Shown: positions 14,622-19,312 of the stretch, one piece after another | Layout: each line of letters starts with the position of its first letter | Numbering within the stretch: position 1 is the stretch's first letter | Assembly (NCBI GenBank): GCA_910587345.1 | Contig: CAJUKH010000041.1 | Location: 1-19,312, forward strand | Length of the DNA: 19,312 nucleotides | Source: an uncultured Oscillospiraceae bacterium | GTDB taxonomy: Bacteria > Bacillota > Clostridia > Oscillospirales > Oscillospiraceae | Direction: 5' to 3' | The notes under the pieces: model-generated | The model's database searches: none | What the model was told of the DNA's origin: nothing | Seen by the model: the letters and a program-made list of their open reading frames with translations, nothing else | Translations under genes and position numbers: made by a program

Positions 14622-15386
14622 ATGGCCAGAAACAAATTCCCCGAAGAGACCGAACGCAAAATACTGGAAGTATCCTTCCGTCTTTTTCAGGAGAAGGGCT
14701 ACGACCACACCACCATTCAGGACATCGTCAACGGCCTCGGCATGAGCAAGGGGGCCGTATATCACCATTTCAAGAGCAAGGAGGAGATCCTGGACCGGCT
14801 CTACGACCGAGCCTACACCGACTCCGGCCTCTTCCGGGATTTGGATGCCGCCTCCCTCACCGGGCTGGAAAAAATACGGGAGCTGTTCCGCCGCCAGTTT
14901 ACCGACCCGGGCAAGCTGGATGTGGACAATCTGCAGATCTCCTATGAGAAAAACCCCAAAATTCTCCATCTGCTGCTCACCTCCTCTGTGAAGGAGGGCG
15001 CCCCCATCCTTCAAGCCATGCTGGAAGAGGGTATTGCCGACGGCTCGGTCACCACCGCCTACCCCAAAGAAATGGCGGAGAGCCTTTTGATCCTCTTCAA
15101 CCTGTGGGTGGGCGTCTTTTCCTCCGACCGGGAGGACTTTTACCGCAAGCTCCGCTATCTCAAGGACATGACCGATTCCATGGGCGTTCCCGTCTTTGAC
15201 GCGTCGCTGATGGCGGAGATCGACAGATACTACGACCATATCTCTGCCAAGTTCCACCGCCCTTCCGCCCAGACCGGGCATCTCTCCGCCCAACTGGACC
15301 ACCTGACCGACCGGCTGGATGCCCAGTTGAGCCAGTTGGGCGACCGCCTGGACCACCTGGGTGACCGGCTGGACTCCCTCTTCTAA
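14622..15386 (+). CDS. TetR/AcrR-family repressor with leucine-heptad tail
   Basis: The 254-residue regulator has the family's N-terminal helix-turn-helix (about 8-55), with KILEVSFRLFQEKGYDHTTI and GMSKGAVYHHFKSKEEIL. Residues 60-205 are the ligand-binding and dimer domain. The last 35-40 residues are unusual: leucines repeat with 3-4 spacing (LSAQLDHLTDRLDAQLSQLG and on), typical of a coiled coil and longer than most TetR proteins of about 190-220 residues. Paired inverted-repeat operators stand before this gene and before the MFS gene that follows, so it most likely represses both and is released by a compound the exporter removes. The ligand is unknown. AAGGGA lies 6 nt before the ATG. 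Confidence 0.93.
   Translation: MARNKFPEETERKILEVSFRLFQEKGYDHTTIQDIVNGLGMSKGAVYHHFKSKEEILDRLYDRAYTDSGLFRDLDAASLTGLEKIRELFRRQFTDPGKLDVDNLQISYEKNPKILHLLLTSSVKEGAPILQAMLEEGIADGSVTTAYPKEMAESLLILFNLWVGVFSSDREDFYRKLRYLKDMTDSMGVPVFDASLMAEIDRYYDHISAKFHRPSAQTGHLSAQLDHLTDRLDAQLSQLGDRLDHLGDRLDSLF
15294..15373 (+). repeat. Intragenic direct repeat encoding the TetR tail
   Basis: Two 26-bp copies beginning CTGGACCACCTG (15294-15319 and 15348-15373) differ at about three bases and are spaced 54 bp (18 codons), keeping the frame. They encode LDHLTDRLD and LDHLGDRLD, suggesting the coiled-coil tail grew by in-frame duplication. Confidence 0.8.
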
Positions 15387-15393
15387 GCACCCC

Positions 15394-15421
15394 CCGCCCC
15401 ACCCCCTTGGGGCGGTTTTTT
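15394..15421 (+). terminator. Terminator after the tetR-family gene
   Basis: CCGCCCC, loop ACCCCCTT, GGGGCGG, then six T. It separates the regulator and exporter transcripts. Confidence 0.9.
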
Positions 15422-15428
15422 CTCCACA

Positions 15429-15457
15429 TATACATACCGCCAGTCGGTATGTATAAA
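15429..15457 (+). promoter_or_regulatory. MFS promoter with TetR operator 2
   Basis: TATACA (15429-15434), 17 bp, TATAAA (15452-15457) is the likely promoter. The operator ATACATACCG-ccagt-CGGTATGTAT (15430-15454) fills the space between and overlaps both elements, so bound repressor would block RNA polymerase. The half-sites equal those of operator 1, but the gap is 5 nt instead of 1. Confidence 0.8.
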
Positions 15458-15485
15458 AATCTTTTCAGAAACCGAGGTCATTCAA

Positions 15486-16739
15486 ATGAAACCTTCCAAA
15501 GCATCTCTGGGCAGGAACTTTTCCCTCATGGTCCTGGGCCAGATCATCTCTCTTTTTGGAACCGCCATCCTCCGCTTTGCCCTCTCCCTCTATGTGCTGG
15601 ACATCAGCGGCTCGGCCACCCTCTTCGGTGGTGTTTTGGCCGCCGCCATGGTCCCCACCGTGCTCCTCTCCCCTCTGGGCGGCGTTCTGGCCGACCGCAT
15701 CCCCCGGCAGAAGATCATGTATGTACTGGACTTCATCACCGCCATCGCCGTCTGGAACTTCGCCCTCTTTGGCCGAAACGGCTCGGTCCTCCCCCCTGCC
15801 GCCCTGCTGCTGGCTCTCTCCGCCATCTCGGCCTGTTACCACCCCTCGGTGGCCTCTGCCGTGCCCCTTCTGGTGGAGGAGTCTCAGCTCACCCGGGCCA
15901 ACGGGCTGGTCAGTCAGGTTCAGGCCCTCTCCGGTCTTCTTGGCCCCATTCTGGGCGGCATGGTCTACGGCTTCTGGGGCATGGGCACCATCTGCCTCAT
16001 CAGCGCCGCCTGCTTTCTGGCCTCGGCCGTGATGGAATGTTTCCTCCGCATCCCCTTCGTCCCCCAAAAAAGCAAGGGCGGGGCCGGGGCGGTCCTCTCC
16101 GATTTGCGGGAGGCCGGCTCCTTCCTCTCCCGCTCGGGCCTTTTTCCCCTTCTCCTCTCCTTCGCCGGGGGCAATCTCTTCCTCTCCTCCTGCTACAACG
16201 TGGCGGTGCCCTACTATGTAAAGATAACCCTCGGCCTTTCCAGCCAGCTTTACAGTCTGGTGGAGGGCGCCATGGCTCTTGGTAACATCACCGGCGCCCT
16301 TCTGGTGGGTATTCTGGGAAGCCGCCTGTCTTACACCCGCACCTGGCGGTATCTCCTTTGCAGCGTGACCTCTCTTGCCGCCATGGCCCTGACCATGGCC
16401 TTCGTCCCCTTCCCCATGGCGGCCTGGGTCCTCATCCTTCTCTCCTGTCTGACCGGCTGCCTCTTTGCCGCCCTTCTCAGTATCCTTACCCTCTCCTTCT
16501 TCCAGCAGATGACCCCGCCCAACCTTCTGGGCAAAGTCAGCGGCTTTACCACCATGGTCGCCACCTGCGCCATGCCTTTGGGGCAGGGCCTTTACGGCAT
16601 CTTGGTGGCGCACCTGCCTCCCTGGTCCGTCTTTTTTCTGGGTTTTGCCGCCAGCCTGCCGCTGGTGGCGGTGGTCCGCCGGTCCATGGCCGGCACACCA
16701 TCCATCCAAACAGAAAATTTTTCCGAAGATACCGTATAA
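15486..16739 (+). CDS. MFS-family exporter
   Basis: The 417-residue protein has about 12 hydrophobic segments and the major facilitator motif A, GGVLADRIPRQK (65-76), in the loop after the second segment. The overall pattern resembles drug/macrolide or siderophore exporters (MefA/EntS-like MFS), driven by ion gradients. Substrate is not deducible. GAGG lies 8 nt before the ATG. Control by the upstream TetR-family protein is strongly suggested by the shared operator, which fits an inducible efflux system. No terminator is seen before the next small gene 57 bp on. Confidence 0.93.
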   Translation: MKPSKASLGRNFSLMVLGQIISLFGTAILRFALSLYVLDISGSATLFGGVLAAAMVPTVLLSPLGGVLADRIPRQKIMYVLDFITAIAVWNFALFGRNGSVLPPAALLLALSAISACYHPSVASAVPLLVEESQLTRANGLVSQVQALSGLLGPILGGMVYGFWGMGTICLISAACFLASAVMECFLRIPFVPQKSKGGAGAVLSDLREAGSFLSRSGLFPLLLSFAGGNLFLSSCYNVAVPYYVKITLGLSSQLYSLVEGAMALGNITGALLVGILGSRLSYTRTWRYLLCSVTSLAAMALTMAFVPFPMAAWVLILLSCLTGCLFAALLSILTLSFFQQMTPPNLLGKVSGFTTMVATCAMPLGQGLYGILVAHLPPWSVFFLGFAASLPLVAVVRRSMAGTPSIQTENFSEDTV

Positions 16740-16796
16740 TCCCCCTTTTTCCCGCCCATACTATGGCCGAGAATCCATTGAGGAGGTTTTCTGCAC

Positions 16797-17009
16797 ATGA
16801 TCATGGACCGGATCGCCCTGGCCCTTGCCATCATCGGCGGGCTCAACTGGGGCAGCATCGGCATCTTCGGCTTCGACATCGTGGCCTTTCTCTTCGGCGG
16901 CTCCGCCAGCGCCATGAGTCGTGTGGTCTACACCATTGTGGGCCTCAGCGCCATCTGGTGTATCTCCCTTCTCTTCCGGGAGAGGGACCCCGTGGAAGAA
17001 CGAAGCTGA
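16797..17009 (+). CDS. DUF378-family small membrane protein
   Basis: The 70-residue protein has two hydrophobic segments (about 5-33 and 41-60) and the DUF378 pattern IGGLNWGSIGIFGFDIVAFLFGG. It is probably an inner-membrane protein of unknown function. AGGAGG lies 10 nt before the ATG at 16797; a second ATG two codons later is a possible alternative. It sits 57 bp after the MFS stop without an obvious promoter, so it may be co-transcribed with the exporter, and a hairpin follows its stop directly. Confidence 0.9.
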   Translation: MIMDRIALALAIIGGLNWGSIGIFGFDIVAFLFGGSASAMSRVVYTIVGLSAIWCISLLFRERDPVEERS

Positions 17010-17010
17010 A

Positions 17011-17045
17011 AAATCACCGCCCGGTGTCACGCCGGGCGGTGATTT
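17011..17045 (+). terminator. Terminator after the DUF378 gene
   Basis: AAATCACCGCCCGG and CCGGGCGGTGATTT form a perfect 14-bp stem around a 7-nt loop. The downstream CCGTTTTGG is a weak T-run, so efficiency is uncertain. Confidence 0.75.
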
Positions 17046-17057
17046 CCGTTTTGGGGA

Positions 17058-17086
17058 TGGTCAAACCGTCCATACCATGGTACAAT
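17058..17086 (+). promoter_or_regulatory. Promoter of glpK
   Basis: TGGTCA (17058-17063), 17 bp, TACAAT (17081-17086), 45 bp before the ATG. No catabolite-repression (cre) site was recognised. Confidence 0.65.
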
Positions 17087-17131
17087 AAAGAAAATCTTCC
17101 CTTTTCCAAAGGGACATAAGGAGGCATCCCC

Positions 17132-18616
17132 ATGGGCAGGTATCTTCTGGCTCTGGATCAGGGCACCACCAGCTCCCGGGCCATTCTTTTTGACGAGACG
17201 CAGAACATCATAGGCTCCAGCCAGAAGGAGCTTACCCAGCTCTACCCCCAAGAGGGCTGGGTGGAGCAGGACGCCATGGAGATCTGGTCCTCCCAGTACG
17301 CCGTGATGATGGAGGTCATCGCCAAAACCGGCGTAGCCCCGGGGGACATCACCGCCATCGGCATCACCAACCAGCGGGAGACCACCATCCTCTGGGACAA
17401 GGCCACCGGCCGGCCCATCCACAACGCCATCGTCTGGCAGTGCCGCCGCACGGCGGATATCGTGGACGACCTGGTCTCTCAGGGCCTTACCGACCACATC
17501 AAAAAAACCACCGGCCTCCTTCCCGACGCCTACTTCTCCGCCACCAAGATCAAATGGCTTCTGGACCATGTGGAGGGTGCCCGGGACAAAGCCCGACGGG
17601 GGGAACTTCTCTTCGGCACAGTGGACACCTGGCTTCTCTGGAAGCTCACCGGCGGCGCCGTCCACGCCACCGACCCCACCAACGCCTCCCGCACCATGCT
17701 CTACGATATCCATACCCTTTGCTGGGACAATGCCCTTCTGGATGCGCTGGACATCCCGAAGGCCATCCTGCCGGCTGTCCTCTCCTCCAGCGAGGTTTAC
17801 GGCCACACCGACATTCAGGGCCACAAGGTCCCCATCGCCGGTATGGCCGGCGACCAGCAATCCGCCCTCTTCGGCCAGACCTGCTTTGCCCCCGGTCAGG
17901 CCAAAAACACCTACGGCACCGGCTGTTTCCTGCTGATGAACACCGGCGATACCCCGGTGGAGAGCAAAAACGGCCTTGTGACCACCATTGCCGCCGCCCC
18001 CTCCGGCCGGACCTGCTACGCCCTGGAGGGCAGCGTCTTTGTGGGCGGCGCCGTCATCCAGTGGCTCCGGGACGAGCTGCGGTTTTTCTCGGAAAGTCAG
18101 GACGCCGAATATTACGCCCAAAAGGTAAGCGACAACGGCGGGGTCTATCTGGTCCCCGCCTTCACCGGACTGGGCGCCCCCCACTGGGATATGTACGCCC
18201 GGGGCGCCATCGTGGGCCTCACCCGGGGCACCCGGCGGGAGCACATCATCCGGGCCGCCCAGGAATCCATCGCCTATCAGGTCCTGGACCTTGTTCGGGC
18301 CATGGAATCCGACACCGGCGTCCCCCTCACCGAGCTGAAGGCCGACGGCGGCGCCAGCCGGGACGGCTTTCTCATGCAGTTCCAGTCCGACATCATTGAC
18401 CGCCCCGTCTCCCGCCCCGCCATTCGGGAGACCACCGCCCTGGGCGCCGCCTATCTGGCCGGCCTTGCCACCGGCGTGTGGCGGGACACCGAAGAACTCT
18501 CCACCCTCTGGAAACCCGGCAAGACCTTCTCCCCCCAAATGGACAAGGAGGAGCGGGACCGCCTCACCACCCAGTGGCACAAGGCGGTGGGCAGAAGCCT
18601 TCACTGGGCCAAATAA
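17132..18616 (+). CDS. glpK: Glycerol kinase
   Basis: This 494-residue FGGY kinase converts glycerol and ATP to sn-glycerol 3-phosphate. Visible motifs: the phosphate loop DQGTTSSRAILFD (9-21), NQRETT with Trp and Arg of the substrate pocket near IVWQCRR, AGMAGDQQSALFGQ, and the late ADGGASRDGFLMQFQ segment. Length matches the family (about 500). AAGGAGG precedes the ATG. No glycerol facilitator or glycerol-3-phosphate dehydrogenase lies in the window. The His that HPr phosphorylates in many Firmicutes enzymes lies just before the VPIAG segment; here that stretch reads HTDIQGHKVPIAG, so its presence is uncertain. Confidence 0.97.
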   Translation: MGRYLLALDQGTTSSRAILFDETQNIIGSSQKELTQLYPQEGWVEQDAMEIWSSQYAVMMEVIAKTGVAPGDITAIGITNQRETTILWDKATGRPIHNAIVWQCRRTADIVDDLVSQGLTDHIKKTTGLLPDAYFSATKIKWLLDHVEGARDKARRGELLFGTVDTWLLWKLTGGAVHATDPTNASRTMLYDIHTLCWDNALLDALDIPKAILPAVLSSSEVYGHTDIQGHKVPIAGMAGDQQSALFGQTCFAPGQAKNTYGTGCFLLMNTGDTPVESKNGLVTTIAAAPSGRTCYALEGSVFVGGAVIQWLRDELRFFSESQDAEYYAQKVSDNGGVYLVPAFTGLGAPHWDMYARGAIVGLTRGTRREHIIRAAQESIAYQVLDLVRAMESDTGVPLTELKADGGASRDGFLMQFQSDIIDRPVSRPAIRETTALGAAYLAGLATGVWRDTEELSTLWKPGKTFSPQMDKEERDRLTTQWHKAVGRSLHWAK

Positions 18617-18637
18617 GCGCTGGCCTTTCCCATTTGG

Positions 18638-18709
18638 CCGGCAGTTGTACGCAACCCCTTAAACCGATGCGTTGGACCGGTCGTTGTCCGCCAACCCTTA
18701 AACTGCGCG
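18638..18709. repeat. Imperfect short tandem repeat after glpK
   Basis: Two units of about 34 bp (18638-18671 and 18677-18709) share CCGG..GTTGT.CGC..AACCC.TTAAAC..GCG. They stand immediately before the larger repeat mosaic. No terminator with a clean T-run was found for glpK. Confidence 0.65.
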
Positions 18710-18712
18710 AAC

Positions 18713-18847
18713 GTGAGGGACCATGCTTTGACGGCCCAAAGGCCGGCCCCTCACACCCCCAGCCGTCTCACGGCACGAACTCCCGCTAAACTCGCTTCGT
18801 TCATGAAGCAGGAGTTAGCATGAAAGCCCTCAGGTCAAGACAAGGTG
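18713..18847. repeat. Mosaic repeat, copy A
   Basis: A 135-bp element that aligns end to end with 18890-19024: a GAGGGA...CCCCTC hairpin region, CACCCCCAGCCGT with hairpin GCCGT/ACGGC, ACTCCCGCTAAACTCGCTTCG, GCATGAAAGCC, and the end AGGTCAAGACAAGGTG. The stem ACTCCCGCT / AGCAGGAGT has one mismatch here. No credible gene. Confidence 0.85.
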
Positions 18848-18855
18848 CGTTTGGA

Positions 18856-19024
18856 TAGGGGTGTGGGGGAACCCTATGGGTGCGTGGACGTGGGGGACTA
18901 TTCTTTGACGGGCCAAAGAATGGCCCCCCACACCCCCAGCCGTTTCACGGCACTAACTCCCGCTAAACTCGCTTCGCTCATCAAGCGGGAGTAAGCATGA
19001 AAGCCCCAAGGTCAAGACAAGGTG
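18856..19024. repeat. Mosaic repeat, copy B
   Basis: A 169-bp unit: leader TAGGGG..AACCCTATGGGTGCGTGG, then the 135-bp core shared with copy A (18890-19024). Hairpins are ATTCTTTG/CAAAGAAT (18900-18921) flanked by GGGGG/CCCCC, GCCGT/ACGGC, and a perfect 9-bp ACTCCCGCT/AGCGGGAGT (18956-18992). Same orientation as copy A. Confidence 0.85.
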
Positions 19025-19204
19025 TTTTTGAGTCGGCTCGACCCGTCTTTACGCCCCCATGGTTCCACTTGCCCCGCACCCGTGCGTACGTTGGTGGAAC
19101 ACTGAAGAAATCACGTTGAAATTGACCCGCCTCTGTCTACACAGCTTGAAGGGTGGTTCCACCCATCAAAAACCATCCCCCCGTAGGGGCGGGTTCCATT
19201 TGGT
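19025..19204. other. Spacer between repeat copies B and C
   Basis: No gene is supported. It contains an inverted pair GTTCCAC (19062-19068) and GTGGAAC (19094-19100), and further GGTTCCACC-like pieces near 19155 and 19190. A 71-codon plus-strand frame starting at 19059 runs through the repeat and lacks a ribosome site. Confidence 0.5.
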
Positions 19205-19312
19205 TAGGGGTTGCGTGACAACCCTATGGGTGCGTGGATGCGAAAGACTATTCTTTTCCCGAGGAAAAGAATAGCCTCTCGCGCTCTCCAAGAAAAGTCT
19301 CAGGTCAAGACA
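19205..19312. repeat. Mosaic repeat, copy C (cut by window edge)
   Basis: The leader TAGGGGTTGCGTGACAACCC and CTATGGGTGCGTGGA repeats that of copy B. The main hairpin is a perfect 12-bp stem CTATTCTTTTCC/GGAAAAGAATAG (19248-19274). The middle blocks of copies A and B are replaced by a short CGCGCTCTCCAAGAAAAGT piece, and it ends CTCAGGTCAAGACA exactly as copy A does. It continues beyond the window or ends at the edge. Confidence 0.8.

Noticed and set aside
19059..19274. 71-codon plus-strand frame in the repeat region
   Set aside because: It runs through repeat copy C, has no ribosome site and no protein-like features.
18713..19312. CRISPR array
   Set aside because: Repeats are long (135-169 bp), few, imperfect and not separated by uniform unique spacers; no cas gene is present.

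Overview
The window looks like a chromosomal segment of a high-GC, anaerobic, endospore-forming Clostridia, most likely an Oscillospirales/Oscillospiraceae gut bacterium. The basis is the 5' end of a 16S rRNA gene at the left edge, strong AGGAGG-type ribosome binding sites, TTGACA/TATAAT promoters, an NAD-linked [FeFe]-hydrogenase operon, a spoVAC gene and an extracellular-type flavin reductase lipoprotein. The exact genus cannot be settled from 120 nt of 16S.

Layout. 1-122 (minus) is the start of 16S rRNA; 123-460 holds its leader and two tandem promoters. 536-885 (minus) looks like a free-standing ~350-nt noncoding RNA with its own consensus promoter and a terminator-like hairpin. 1044-7294 (plus) is the hydrogenase region: a DRTGG-domain protein and a PHP-domain protein, then, behind a new promoter and a Rex-like site, NuoE-like, GHKL ATPase, 2Fe-2S, NuoF-like and catalytic [FeFe]-hydrogenase subunits, closed by a strong terminator. 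7646-9448 (minus) is a lipoprotein with an FMN-binding domain fused to a fumarate-reductase-type FAD domain. 9621-9735 (minus) is a candidate ~115-nt small RNA with promoter, three hairpins and a stretch identical to the anti-Shine-Dalgarno end of 16S. 9790-11775 (minus) carries spoVAC with a sigma-G-like promoter, a YkoF-family protein and an unknown membrane protein.

12080-14548 (plus) carries a polysaccharide-deacetylase lipoprotein and a DUF362/ferredoxin protein. 14553-16739 (plus) is a TetR regulator and an MFS exporter, each preceded by a copy of the same inverted-repeat operator. 16797-18616 (plus) has a small DUF378 membrane protein and glycerol kinase. 18617-19312 has no credible gene and consists of imperfect, hairpin-rich repeats arranged as a mosaic that runs off the right edge.

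How the genes fit together. The hydrogenase genes encode a soluble HndABCD/HydABC-type complex that exchanges electrons among NAD(H), ferredoxin and H2; the DRTGG, PHP and GHKL proteins are recurrent companions whose role is not defined. TetR plus MFS form a self-contained efflux module. The least explained parts are the two candidate noncoding RNAs and the terminal repeat mosaic.
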